This document shows, piece by piece, positions 15,990 through 26,257 of a stretch of 64,000 nt of DNA (position 1 is the first letter of the stretch; every line of letters begins with the position of its first letter). The DNA is from Cupriavidus sp. D384. GTDB lineage: Bacteria; Pseudomonadota; Gammaproteobacteria; Burkholderiales; Burkholderiaceae. The notes beneath the pieces are model-generated. The model was not told where the DNA came from. It saw only the letters and a program-made list of their open reading frames with translations, and did not search any database. Location of the stretch: assembly GCF_001652915.1 (NCBI RefSeq), contig NZ_BBQI01000059.1, positions 62,001 through 126,000 of the forward strand. The letters run 5' to 3'. The translations under genes and the position numbers were made by a program.

Positions 15990-17258
15990 TCAGCCCATCA
16001 GGTCGGACAGCGCCAGCGCCACCACCTTGGTGGCGCGGTTCAGGTCGTTCAGGCGCAGGTTCTCGTCGGAGTTGTGGCCGCGGGCCTCCATCAGCGTGCG
16101 CGGGCCGGCGCCGTACAGCACGGTGGGGATGCCACGGCTCGTGTAGTGGCGCGCATCCGTGTAGAGCGGCACGCCCTGCACCGGGATCTCCACGCCGAAC
16201 ACCGATTCCGCGCGGGTCTTCAGTGCGCCGATCAGCTTGTCCACGCCGGGCAGTTCCGACAGCGGCTCGGCCAGGATGATGCGCTCGACCTTGACCTCGA
16301 TACCCGGACGGTCCTTGGCGGCCTTCTCCACCACGGCGCGCAGCTCGCCTTCGGCGTCGAAGCCGATCTCTTCCGGAATCATGCGGCGGTCCACGCGGAA
16401 CGTGACCAGGTCAGGCACCACGTTGGTGTTGATGCCGCCTTTGATCAGGCCGACGTTCAGCGTGGCGGTGTCGATGCCCGGCACCTTGCTCTTGCGCGTC
16501 GCCAGCTCGGCGCGCAGGCCGTACACCGCGTGCAGGATATGCGTGGCGGCTTCGATGGCGTCGACGCCGGTGTGCGGCATGGCGGCGTGGCCCTGCTTGC
16601 CCTTGACGGTCACTTCCACATGCAGGCAGCCGTTATGCGCCGACGTGATGCCGTACGAGAAGCCGGCCGAGATTGCGTAGTCGGGCTTGGTCAGGCCTTC
16701 GTCGAGCAGGAACTTCGGGCCGATGTCGCCGCCGGTTTCCTCGTCGTACGTGAATTGCAGTTCCACGGTGCCGTTGATCTTGGCGCCCTGCTTCTCGGCT
16801 TCCTGCAGCGCCAGCACGGCGTAGGCGTAGGTAGCGAAGTCCGACTTCGACACCGCCACGCCGCGGCCGTACATGACCGGGCCGTGCTCGCTGTCGGCAA
16901 TCTCGCCGCCGTACGGGTCCTTGGTCCAGCCCAGGCCCGGAGGCACCACGTCGCCGTGCGCGTTCATGGCGATGGTGGGGCCGCCGCTGCCGAACGTCTT
17001 GCGCACCAGCAGGTTCGTGGCGCTGATCATGCCGGCCGCCTTGACCAGTTCTTCAGGCACCTTGTGCGCCTCCACCTTGAAGCCCAGTCCTTCCAGCAGT
17101 TCCTTGGCGCGCTTGCCGTGGGCCTCGCAGTCGCCGGCGGGGTTGTCCGAGGGCACCTTGACCAGTTCGGCCAGGAACGCTTCCTGCTGCGGGCGGTGCT
17201 GGTCGATGTACTGGGTCAGCGTGGATTCGATGGGATTCATGTTGTCTCGTGCGGTCAT
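15990..17258 (-). CDS. M20-family metallo-deacylase (ArgE/DapE family)
   Basis: The 422-residue cytosolic protein is a dinuclear zinc amidohydrolase: MNAHGDVVPPG (metal His and Asp) near 90, YDEETGGD (catalytic Glu pair) near 165, a dimerisation domain beginning GCLHVEVTVKGKQGHAAMP and a late metal site near RGHNSDEN. The family removes acyl groups from amino acids or cuts small peptides; the exact substrate is not evident. Starts at 17258 and 17240 are both possible. It is 36 nt after the AllC-like gene and forms an operon with it. Confidence 0.85.
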   Translation of the reverse strand: MTARDNMNPIESTLTQYIDQHRPQQEAFLAELVKVPSDNPAGDCEAHGKRAKELLEGLGFKVEAHKVPEELVKAAGMISATNLLVRKTFGSGGPTIAMNAHGDVVPPGLGWTKDPYGGEIADSEHGPVMYGRGVAVSKSDFATYAYAVLALQEAEKQGAKINGTVELQFTYDEETGGDIGPKFLLDEGLTKPDYAISAGFSYGITSAHNGCLHVEVTVKGKQGHAAMPHTGVDAIEAATHILHAVYGLRAELATRKSKVPGIDTATLNVGLIKGGINTNVVPDLVTFRVDRRMIPEEIGFDAEGELRAVVEKAAKDRPGIEVKVERIILAEPLSELPGVDKLIGALKTRAESVFGVEIPVQGVPLYTDARHYTSRGIPTVLYGAGPRTLMEARGHNSDENLRLNDLNRATKVVALALSDLMG

Positions 17259-17294
17259 CTCTGTATCTCGGAGTTTTCTGGTTGCCGGGTGGGC

Positions 17295-18551
17295 TTATTG
17301 AGGACGGTGGAAGTGTTCGACGAAGTCCGCGAACACGCGCGCCGCGGTCTGGGCGTCTTCGGCCGTCATGGTCTCGGTGGGATGGTGGCTGATGCCGCCG
17401 TTGCCGCAGCGAACGAACAGCATGGCCACATCGGCGATGGCGGCAATGGCCATGGCGTCATGGCCGGCACCGGAGGGCAGGTGACGCACGGGTACGTTCT
17501 GGCGCTCCACGGCGGCGGCCCATTGCGACTGCAGCCACGGCGCGCACGGCACGCTGGCCGCCTCGTGCGTCTTGCGGATCTGCACGCGCACGTTGCGGCG
17601 CGCGCAGACACGTTCGATTTCGGCCAGCACGTCGTTGACGGCGGCCTCGCGCTCGGCGTCGATGCCGGCACGGATATCAATGGAAAACGTCGCGCGGCCC
17701 GGCACCACGTTGGTGGCGCCATTGGGCACGTTGAACTGGCCCACCGTGCCAACCAGGCCCGGCTTGCCGCCGCAGCGCTTCTCGATGAACAGGCCGATCT
17801 CGGCGCCGGCCATCGCGGCGTCGCGGCGCATGTCCATCGGCACCGTGCCGGCGTGTCCGGCCAGGCCTTCGAGTTCGACGATAAAGCGCGTGGCGCCCGA
17901 GATCGCGGTGACCACGCCCACGGGCAGGCCTTCGTTCAGCAGCACCGGGCCCTGTTCGATATGCACCTCGATAAAGGCCAGCACCTTGCTGCGGTCGTGT
18001 TTGGCGGCCGGCAGCTGGGCGGCGTCGAAGCCGGCGGCGCGCATGACTTCGCGCATGGTCTTGCCGGAATCGTCGACGTTGTCGAGCACGTTGTTGTCGA
18101 ACGTGCCGGCGATGGCGCGGCTGCCCAGCAGCGTGGCCTTGAAGCGCACGCCCTCTTCCTCGGCAAACCCGACCACCTCCAGCGCAAACGGAAAGCGCTT
18201 GCCCTGGCGGTTCCACTCGGCCACGCAGGCAATCGGCAGGATCACGCCCAGGTTGCCGTCGAAGCGGCCGGCGTCGCGCACGGTGTCGAAGTGCGAGCCG
18301 GTCAGCAATGCAGGGGCATTCGGTTCGGTGCCTTCGTAGCGGCCGATCACGTTGCCAGCGGCATCGCGGCGCACGGTCATGCCGGCCGCCTGCATCCACT
18401 CGGTCAGTTGCGCGGCCGCGCCGTGGTGGGCGTCGGTCAGGTACGTGCGCGTGAGCAGCCCGGGCTGGTCGGTATGAACGGCCAGGCTGTCGGCCCAGGC
18501 CATGATGCGGGTGCCGGTGTCAGCGGACAACGGCGTAGGGGTTGCTGCCAT
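17295..18551 (-). CDS. AllC/HyuC-type Zn-dependent amidohydrolase (allantoate or N-carbamoyl amino acid hydrolase)
   Basis: The 418-residue protein matches the M20 subgroup of allantoate amidohydrolase and N-carbamoyl-L-amino-acid hydrolase: GSHFDTVRDAGRFDGNLGV near 90 (metal site), FAEEEGVRF, HIEQGPVLL and SGAGHDAMAIA. The RDAGRFDG wording is closer to allantoate hydrolases (AllC) than to beta-ureidopropionases, but specificity cannot be settled by eye. It is first in an operon with the M20 deacylase and divergent from the carrier/GntR genes, suggesting a catabolic unit for an imported amide. If it acts on allantoate, the glyoxylate formed would feed gcl 5 kb away. Confidence 0.82.
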   Translation of the reverse strand: MAATPTPLSADTGTRIMAWADSLAVHTDQPGLLTRTYLTDAHHGAAAQLTEWMQAAGMTVRRDAAGNVIGRYEGTEPNAPALLTGSHFDTVRDAGRFDGNLGVILPIACVAEWNRQGKRFPFALEVVGFAEEEGVRFKATLLGSRAIAGTFDNNVLDNVDDSGKTMREVMRAAGFDAAQLPAAKHDRSKVLAFIEVHIEQGPVLLNEGLPVGVVTAISGATRFIVELEGLAGHAGTVPMDMRRDAAMAGAEIGLFIEKRCGGKPGLVGTVGQFNVPNGATNVVPGRATFSIDIRAGIDAEREAAVNDVLAEIERVCARRNVRVQIRKTHEAASVPCAPWLQSQWAAAVERQNVPVRHLPSGAGHDAMAIAAIADVAMLFVRCGNGGISHHPTETMTAEDAQTAARVFADFVEHFHRPQ

Positions 18552-18955
18552 GTGCGTGTCTCTCCTGCTGGTGGTGCCTGAGCCGGTCCGGGGATGCCTG
18601 GCAAACCTGCCAGTCCGGGCGGGCGCCCGGGGCCGTGCTCTCTATTCTGTGCGATTCATAGTAGCACAGTGAATTCAAAAATTGCATACAAAAATGATAT
18701 GCACTATATTGGCCTCCACGCACCGACAATCCGCCGCGGACAATCCGGTCCGGACAAGTGGATTGCGTGGATTCCGCCTCAACAGGGGGGCTTTCCGCGT
18801 GGGGCAAGGCAGGCGGGCAGTTTGGCCGCCTGCCTTTCCGGAAGGTGCATCCAGCCCGGCGTCGGCAGGCATGTGACGGCGGACACCCCTGAACCAGATC
18901 AGGGCAGGCCGATGGCAACCGATGCGCCACGGACCCGCCCGGCACGGAGACAACA
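18552..18955. other. Divergent regulatory gap between the amidohydrolase operon and the DctA-type carrier
   Basis: This 404-nt gap has no convincing gene. An AT-rich patch at about 18655-18712 stands out in GC-rich surroundings and carries the promoter and operator described at 18682-18710. A hairpin GGCAGGCGG/CCGCCTGCC followed by TTT lies at 18808-18837, inside the implied leader of the carrier gene, and may attenuate it. Confidence 0.5.
18682..18710 (+). promoter_or_regulatory. Candidate promoter overlapped by an inverted-repeat operator
   Basis: TTGCAT (18682-18687), a 17-nt spacer and TATATT (18705-18710) form a near-consensus sigma-70 promoter toward the DctA-type carrier. Inside it, TGCATA (18683-18688) and TATGCA (18698-18703) make an exact inverted repeat with a 9-nt gap. 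Operator over promoter suggests repression, probably by the GntR protein encoded after the carrier. Confidence 0.55.
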
Positions 18956-20356
18956 ATGCAGCATGCCGTACCCACGCAGCGCGCCGCTGGCCGCCTGCAC
19001 ACGCGCTTCACCCGTTCGTTGTTTGGCCAGGTACTGATTGCCCTGGCGCTCGGCACCCTTCTGGGGCTCGCCTTTCCCGAATTCGCAGCCAAGCTCAAGC
19101 CGCTGGGCGACGGTTTCATCAAGCTGATCAAGATGCTGATTGGGCCGGTGGTGTTCTGCGTGGTGGTGGCAGGCATCTGCGGCGCCGGCGAACTCAAGAA
19201 GGTGGGCCGCGTGGGCATCAAGGCGGTGGTCTACTTCGAAGTCGTGACGACCATCGCGCTGGCGCTGGGCATCGTGCTGGCCTATGTGTTCCAGCCGGGC
19301 ACGGGCATGAACGTGAATCCGCGCAGCCTTGATATCTCGGCCATGGCGGCGTACATCGAGTCGGCCGACAAGGTAAAGAGCACCGGCATGGTGGACTTCC
19401 TGATGAAGCTGATCCCGAACACGATCATGGGCGCGTTCACCAGCGGCGACGTGCTGCAGGTGCTGGTGGTATCGGTGCTGTTCGGCTGCGCGCTGTCGAT
19501 GGTGGGCGAACCGGGCAAGCCGCTGGTGCGGATGATCGACAACTTCTCGGCCACGCTGTTCAAGATGATGGGCTTCATCATCAAGCTGGCGCCGCTGGGG
19601 GTGCTGGGCGCCGTGGCGTTCACGGTGGGCAAGTACGGCATCGGGTCGCTCAAGCAGCTTGGCTTCCTGGTGATCCTGTTCTACGGCGCCGTGGCGATCT
19701 TCGTGCTGGGCGTGCTGGGGCTGATCCTGCGCCTGTGCGGCTTCTCGGTGCTGAAGCTGATCCGCTACCTGCGCGCCGAACTGCTGGTGGTGCTGGGCAC
19801 GGCGTCGTCGGACAGCGTGCTGCCGCAGGTCATGAAGAAGCTCGAATACATGGGCATCAAGAAGTCGGTGGTGGGCCTGGTGATTCCCACCGGCTACTCG
19901 TTCAACCTTGACGCGTTCTCGATCTACCTGACGCTGGCGGCCGTGTTTATCGCCCAGGCGACCAATACGCCGCTGGCGCTGGGCGACCTGCTCGGCATCC
20001 TGGCCGTGGCGCTGGTCACGTCGAAGGGGGCGCACGGCATTCCGGGCTCGGCCATCGTGATCCTGGCGGCCACGCTGTCGGCCCACCCGGCCATTCCCGC
20101 CATCGGCCTGGTGCTGGTACTGTCGGTGGACTGGTTTATCGGCATCGCCCGCGCCGTCGGCAACCTGATCGGCAACTGCGTGGCGACGGTCGTGGTGGCG
20201 GCCTGGGAGCGCGATATCGACCGCGAACGCGCCCACGGCGTGCTCAACGGCACCATCCCGGTTGGCGAACTGGACGAAGGCCTGTCGGCCGTGGTGGACG
20301 ACGTCCGGGAAGTCCCGGTGCCGGCGCCGCTGCCCGGGGTGGCCTCGGGGCGCTAG
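18956..20356 (+). CDS. dctA: DctA-type C4-dicarboxylate/cation symporter
   Basis: This inner-membrane carrier belongs to the DAACS family and imports dicarboxylates such as succinate, malate, fumarate or related acids with protons or sodium. The 466-residue sequence shows the family hallmarks: KMLIGPVVFCVVVAGI, the serine-rich loop GTASSDSVLPQVMKKLE, PTGYSFNLDAFSIYLTLAAVFIAQA and TSKGAHGIPGSAIVILAATLS. The start has a GGAGAC site. It is slightly longer than usual at both ends. Divergence from two amidohydrolases and linkage to a GntR regulator suggest the physiological substrate may be an unusual carboxylate. Confidence 0.9.
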   Translation: MQHAVPTQRAAGRLHTRFTRSLFGQVLIALALGTLLGLAFPEFAAKLKPLGDGFIKLIKMLIGPVVFCVVVAGICGAGELKKVGRVGIKAVVYFEVVTTIALALGIVLAYVFQPGTGMNVNPRSLDISAMAAYIESADKVKSTGMVDFLMKLIPNTIMGAFTSGDVLQVLVVSVLFGCALSMVGEPGKPLVRMIDNFSATLFKMMGFIIKLAPLGVLGAVAFTVGKYGIGSLKQLGFLVILFYGAVAIFVLGVLGLILRLCGFSVLKLIRYLRAELLVVLGTASSDSVLPQVMKKLEYMGIKKSVVGLVIPTGYSFNLDAFSIYLTLAAVFIAQATNTPLALGDLLGILAVALVTSKGAHGIPGSAIVILAATLSAHPAIPAIGLVLVLSVDWFIGIARAVGNLIGNCVATVVVAAWERDIDRERAHGVLNGTIPVGELDEGLSAVVDDVREVPVPAPLPGVASGR

Positions 20357-20406
20357 AATCACGCCATCCCAGTCAACGCGCAGGTCCGGCAAGAGACGCG
20401 CACACC

Positions 20407-21099
20407 ATGCCCGAGCATATCGATCCAGACATGACCGCCGAGGCGATTGCCGACGATATCGTCGCGGCCATCGTCTCGCACCGGCTGCCGCCAGGCACCA
20501 AGCTGCGCGAGGAAGCGCTGGCCAGCGTCTACCGCGTCAGCCGTACCAAGGTGCGCGCGGCGCTGCTGATGCTGTCCAAGGACAAGGTCATCCAGATCGT
20601 GCCGGACAAGGGCGCGTTCGTCGCCAAGCCCAGCGCCGAAGAAGCGCGCGAGGTCTTTGCCGTGCGGCGCATCCTGGAAGCCGCCTTGGCGCGCGAGTTC
20701 GTGGCCCGCGCCACGCCGGCCGACTACAAGCGCATCGAGAAGCATCTGGTGGCCGAGCGCAAGTCCCTGGCCGGCAACGATGCGCAGACGCGGACGCGCC
20801 TGCTGGGCGACTTCCATATCGTGCTGGCCGAAGTGGCGGGCAACAACGTGCTGACCGAAATCATGCGCGAGCTGTCGATGCGCAGCGCGGTCATCACCAT
20901 GCTGTACCAGAGCCGGCGCGATGCCACGTGTTCGTCGGACGAGCACCGTGCGTTTATCGAGGCGGCCAAGGCGGGCGACGCCGAGCGCGCCGTCGCGCTG
21001 ATGGTGGAACACCTGAATCACGTCGAAAGCGCGCTGCATTTCGAGGAAGTAGCGGCCGCCGCGCGCGGCAAGGATCTGGTTGCCGCGTTGCTGGCCTGA
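20407..21099 (+). CDS. GntR-family (FCD/FadR subfamily) regulator
   Basis: The 230-residue protein has an N-terminal winged helix (about 10-75: IVSHRLPPGTKLREEALASVYRVSRTKVRAAL, then IVPDKGAFVAKPSAEE) and a C-terminal all-helical FCD domain with metal/ligand residues in FHIVLAEVAGNN and SSDEHRAFIEAAKAGD. FCD regulators respond to carboxylic acids. It follows the dctA gene by 50 nt in the same direction and is likely the regulator of the divergent unit, acting at the inverted repeat near 18690. Confidence 0.92.
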   Translation: MPEHIDPDMTAEAIADDIVAAIVSHRLPPGTKLREEALASVYRVSRTKVRAALLMLSKDKVIQIVPDKGAFVAKPSAEEAREVFAVRRILEAALAREFVARATPADYKRIEKHLVAERKSLAGNDAQTRTRLLGDFHIVLAEVAGNNVLTEIMRELSMRSAVITMLYQSRRDATCSSDEHRAFIEAAKAGDAERAVALMVEHLNHVESALHFEEVAAAARGKDLVAALLA

Positions 21100-21233
21100 G
21101 ACAGGCTCGCCGCAGTGCAATCGGATTGATCGCCATCAAGGACGAGGACGAGGTGGGAGGCGCATCATTCCTCTCGCCATGAAGTTGCGGGGGCGCACTT
21201 CATGAGCTCTCCCCGTCCTTCGCAAGAAGGGCT

Positions 21234-21269
21234 GCCCGCAGACCGCAATGGCTGCGGGCTTTTTCTTTT
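21234..21269 (+). terminator. Intrinsic terminator after the GntR gene
   Basis: GCCCGCAG/CTGCGGGC with a 10-nt loop is followed by TTTTTCTTTT. It ends the dctA-gntR transcript. The rest of 21100-21373 shows nothing else; it is pyrimidine-rich near the 3' end of the LysR gene. Confidence 0.9.
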
Positions 21270-21373
21270 GGGCCTTCCCGTTCCGTCTACCGGTTGTTTC
21301 GGTGCCGTCCGCCTGATTTCCTGCCCTGCCCCTCTCCCTTTCCCGTTCCTTTTCCCTGTAGCTGTCCCTGCCC

Positions 21374-22321
21374 TCAGGCCGACTGCCGCAGCGCGGCGTC
21401 CGTCCAGCTGCTGCCGCGTTCGGTCCAGTAGCCCGGCTTGGCGAACGCCTGCTTCAGGTGTTCGATAAAGAAGCGGATCTTGGCCGGCACTGGCCGCTGC
21501 TGCGGGTACACGGCAAGGATGTCGTAGTCGGGCAGCGCGAATTCATCGAGCACAGTGATCAGTTCGCCGCTTTCCAGTTGAGGCAGGATTTCCCACGTCG
21601 ACCGCCACCCCAGCCCCAGGCTCTCACCGGTCCAGCGGTGCAGCAGTTCGCCGTCGTTGCAGTCGAGATTGCCGCTGACCCGCACTGTCACGGTCTTGCC
21701 GTTCTGCTGGAAGTACCAGCCGCGCTGCTGGCCGCCCTGCAGGTTGAACGCCAGGCAGTTGTGCTTTTCCAGGTCTTCCAGCGTATGCGGGACGCCGTGT
21801 TTGGCAAAGTAGGCCGGGGTGCCGCACACCACGCGCTTGTTGGTGGCGAGCCTGATCGCCACGAAATTCGGGTCGATGGCACCGCCGATGCGGATGCCCA
21901 GGTCATAGCCCTCGCGCACCAGGTCCACCACGCGGTCGGTCAGGTTGAACGAGATCTGGACTTCGGGATTGGCCGCCAGGAAAGCCGGCGCATGCGGCGC
22001 CACGTGCTTGCGGCCAAAGGCGGCCGGCGCCGAGACGATCAGGTGCCCGGTGGCCTTGTGCTTGCCTTCGGCGATCAGCATCTCGGCGCGGTCCAGGTCC
22101 GCCAGCGCCTTCTTGCACTGCTCCATGAACGCCGCGCCCTGCTCCGTCACCACGATGCGACGGGTGGACCGGTGCAGCAGCTTGACGCCGATGCGCGCTT
22201 CCAGCGCGTTGATGCGCCGGCCGATCATGACCGGCGTCACGTTCTGCGTCAGCGCCGCGGCGGCCATGCTGCCGTGTTCCACCACGGCGATGAATGCTTC
22301 GATTTGTTTGAGTTTGTCCAT
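21374..22321 (-). CDS. LysR-family transcriptional regulator
   Basis: The 315-residue protein has an N-terminal LysR winged helix (KQIEAFIAVVEHGSMAAAALTQNVTPVMIGRRINALEARIG, in part) and a periplasmic-binding-like effector domain from about 90 (GHLIVSAPAAFGRKHVAPHAPAFL). It resembles the CrgA/DsdC-like group of LysR proteins. It is not divergent from a metabolic gene: the membrane protein at 22454 is on the same strand, 132 nt upstream. Its target is therefore unclear. Confidence 0.92.
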   Translation of the reverse strand: MDKLKQIEAFIAVVEHGSMAAAALTQNVTPVMIGRRINALEARIGVKLLHRSTRRIVVTEQGAAFMEQCKKALADLDRAEMLIAEGKHKATGHLIVSAPAAFGRKHVAPHAPAFLAANPEVQISFNLTDRVVDLVREGYDLGIRIGGAIDPNFVAIRLATNKRVVCGTPAYFAKHGVPHTLEDLEKHNCLAFNLQGGQQRGWYFQQNGKTVTVRVSGNLDCNDGELLHRWTGESLGLGWRSTWEILPQLESGELITVLDEFALPDYDILAVYPQQRPVPAKIRFFIEHLKQAFAKPGYWTERGSSWTDAALRQSA

Positions 22322-22453
22322 AACGCCATTTGTCTCCTGCCGTCACATTGTGAGGCATTGACGCCATGGTGCGCATCCCCGCACGGCGATGCCGTGCATC
22401 CGCCTCATGTCATGGATGGCGCTGGAGGTGGCGCCGGACAGATGCGGCCCGGC

Positions 22454-23122
22454 CTAGCGGCCAAGCTTTTCGCTGATCTCGGCGGCCTCGCCCAGCACGT
22501 GGGCCAGACGCCGCAGGGGCGCGCTGCATTGCAGTTGCGCGAATAGCGCCAGCGCGCCGCCGCCGACCAGCACCACGCCGTAGAGCGCCACCAGCGTCGG
22601 CCCATGGCCGGGGGCCATCACCGCCAGGCCATCGGCCAGCACGACGGCCGCCGGCGCCAGTGCCAGGACCAGCGCCACCGTGCGCGCGCCCCCTTCCCAC
22701 AGCCGCGCCTGGAGCAGGACGCGGCGTTCGCGCGCGCGCAGCTGCAGCGCCGGAATCCGGCCCAGGCGCAGCAGCAGCGCATTCTCGACCGCGCTCTGGG
22801 CATCGACGCGACGGGTCAGCCAGCGCATCGGATGACGCAGTGCATCACGGCCGGCCAGCAGCCGCGCCAGCCATGCGCCGGCATAGAACACGCCGCTGAC
22901 GGCCAGCAGCACGTGAAACGCCTGCGGCAGCCACGCCGGCGGCGTCTGCGCCAGCACCTGATGCCACCAGACCAGCGCCCCGCCCGCCACCAGCGTCGGT
23001 ACCAGCGCCAGGACGAAGCCGGCCCACAACACCATTGCCAGCCGCCCGTCCGGCGATTTTTCGGCCGGCGCGGTCTGCAACGCTTCCATCAGTTCGTAGG
23101 TGGTCGGCAGCCGTGTGTACAT
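22454..23122 (-). CDS. Uncharacterised four-helix membrane protein
   Basis: The 222-residue protein is not recognised. Four hydrophobic segments lie at about 27-52 (LAMVLWAGFVLALVPTLVAG), 62-88, 142-166 (ARTVALVLALAPAAVVLADG) and 174-196 (LVALYGVVLVGGGALALFAQ), separated by a basic loop with RHPMRWLTRRVDAQ. The Met at 23122 is chosen because the upstream extension is not membrane-like and has mixed composition; the ribosome site is weak. It is divergent from gcl, 285 nt away. Confidence 0.6.
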   Translation of the reverse strand: MYTRLPTTYELMEALQTAPAEKSPDGRLAMVLWAGFVLALVPTLVAGGALVWWHQVLAQTPPAWLPQAFHVLLAVSGVFYAGAWLARLLAGRDALRHPMRWLTRRVDAQSAVENALLLRLGRIPALQLRARERRVLLQARLWEGGARTVALVLALAPAAVVLADGLAVMAPGHGPTLVALYGVVLVGGGALALFAQLQCSAPLRRLAHVLGEAAEISEKLGR

Positions 23123-23407
23123 GGCGGGACAAGGCAATTCCAAACCCGCTATTTTGACCCGGGCGCCGTTGCCCCCGATAGGGGAAAACCGCAGCAAATT
23201 ACCCCAACCCCACGTATCGGGGGAGTGGCTTGACGCACCCTCCTTATGTATCTCCTGATGCACATTGCTCCGGCAATTGCTGCGGCATTCCTTACGGCAG
23301 GTATCGAATCAACTGATCGCCCTTCTGTTTATCCCCACCCCGCAGCGGGCATAGGATCAACGCCAGAACGAATCCCACCCATTCATTCAAGCGTTTTGGA
23401 GAGAGAC

Positions 23408-25192
<1,785 letters not shown>

Positions 25193-25302
25193 GCCTGCGG
25201 CGCAAGGCCGCAAGCACAAGCCGTTTCCGCAGTACGCCCTCCGCCCCGCTCCACCGGGGTGGTTGGGCCACCGTTTTTCCCAACACCGAGAGAGACATCA
25301 CA

Positions 25303-26082
25303 ATGCCAAAGCTCGCAGCCAACCTGACGATGCTGTTCAACGAAGTGGGTTTCCTGGACCGCTTCGAGGCCGCCGCCCGCGCCGGGTTCCGTGGCGTGGA
25401 GTTCCTGTTCCCGTACGCCTTTCACGCCGACCAGATCGCCGACCGCCTGAGCCGCTTCCAGCTGGACCTGGTGCTGCACAACCTGCCGGCCGGCAAGTGG
25501 GAAGCCGGCGAGCGCGGCATTGCCTGCCACCCGGATCGCGTGGGCGAGTTCCAGGACGGCGTGGGCGAAGCCATCAAGTACGCAAAGGTGCTGGGTGTCC
25601 GCCAACTGAACTGCCTGGTGGGCATCCTGCCGCAGAACGTCAAGCGCGAGCAGGCCACCGAGACGCTGGTCGAGAACCTGCGCTTTGCCGCCAACGCGCT
25701 GGCAAAGGAACACATCGACCTGCTGGTCGAGCCGATCAACACGTTCGACATTCCCGGCTTCTTCCTGTCGCGCACGCAGCAGGCCGTCGACCTGATCGGC
25801 CAGGTCAACGCGCCCAACCTCTACGTGCAGTACGACATCTATCACATGCAGCGCATGGAGGGCGAGATCGCCAACACGATCCGCGCCAACCTGCCGAAGA
25901 TCAGGCACGTGCAGCTGGCCGACAACCCCGGCCGCAACGAACCGGGCACCGGCGAACTGAACTACCAGTACCTGTTCCGCTTCCTCGACGAGATCGGCTA
26001 CCAGGGCTGGATCGGCTGCGAATACAAGCCGAAGACCACGACCGAGGCCGGCCTGGGCTGGCGCGCCGCGCACGGCATCTGA
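25303..26082 (+). CDS. hyi: Hydroxypyruvate isomerase
   Basis: Hyi interconverts hydroxypyruvate and tartronate semialdehyde. The 259-residue TIM-barrel protein (xylose-isomerase-like) starts MPKLAANLTMLFNEVGFLDR and has the metal ligands expected in LLVEPINTFDIPGFF, VQYDIYHMQ and CEYKPK. It follows gcl by 110 nt on the same strand, the usual gcl-hyi-glxR order, so function is well supported by context. Confidence 0.95.
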   Translation: MPKLAANLTMLFNEVGFLDRFEAAARAGFRGVEFLFPYAFHADQIADRLSRFQLDLVLHNLPAGKWEAGERGIACHPDRVGEFQDGVGEAIKYAKVLGVRQLNCLVGILPQNVKREQATETLVENLRFAANALAKEHIDLLVEPINTFDIPGFFLSRTQQAVDLIGQVNAPNLYVQYDIYHMQRMEGEIANTIRANLPKIRHVQLADNPGRNEPGTGELNYQYLFRFLDEIGYQGWIGCEYKPKTTTEAGLGWRAAHGI

Positions 26083-26096
26083 AGTACCGCTGAATT

Positions 26097-26222
26097 GCGC
26101 CCCTCTCCCGCCTGGCGGGAGAGGGGTTGGGGAGAGGGCAACAAGGCCCTGCTTGCCGATATTGGCAATTTGAACGGATGGCCCTCTCCCCCGCCCCTCT
26201 CACATTCATGGGAGAGGGAAGA
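26097..26222. repeat. REP-like palindromic repeat, copy 1
   Basis: Between hyi and glxR lies CCCTCTCCCGCC-TG-GCGGGAGAGGG, a near-perfect hairpin, then GGGGAGAGGG and later GGCCCTCTCCC...GGGAGAGGG. The same CTCTCCCGC/GCGGGAGAG core recurs at 43030-43132. This is the form of dispersed intergenic extragenic palindromes. It may also shape mRNA processing within the gcl operon. Confidence 0.65.
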
Positions 26223-26257
26223 AAACAATCTCAATCTGATCCTCTGGAGACATCAAC

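Noticed and set aside
16074-18581. Long frame opposite the M20 and AllC-like genes
   Set aside because: Shadow of two enzymes with visible metal-binding motifs.
23230-23260. TTGACG as a -35 box for gcl
   Set aside because: No -10 box occurs at 16-18 nt from it, so the gcl promoter could not be placed.
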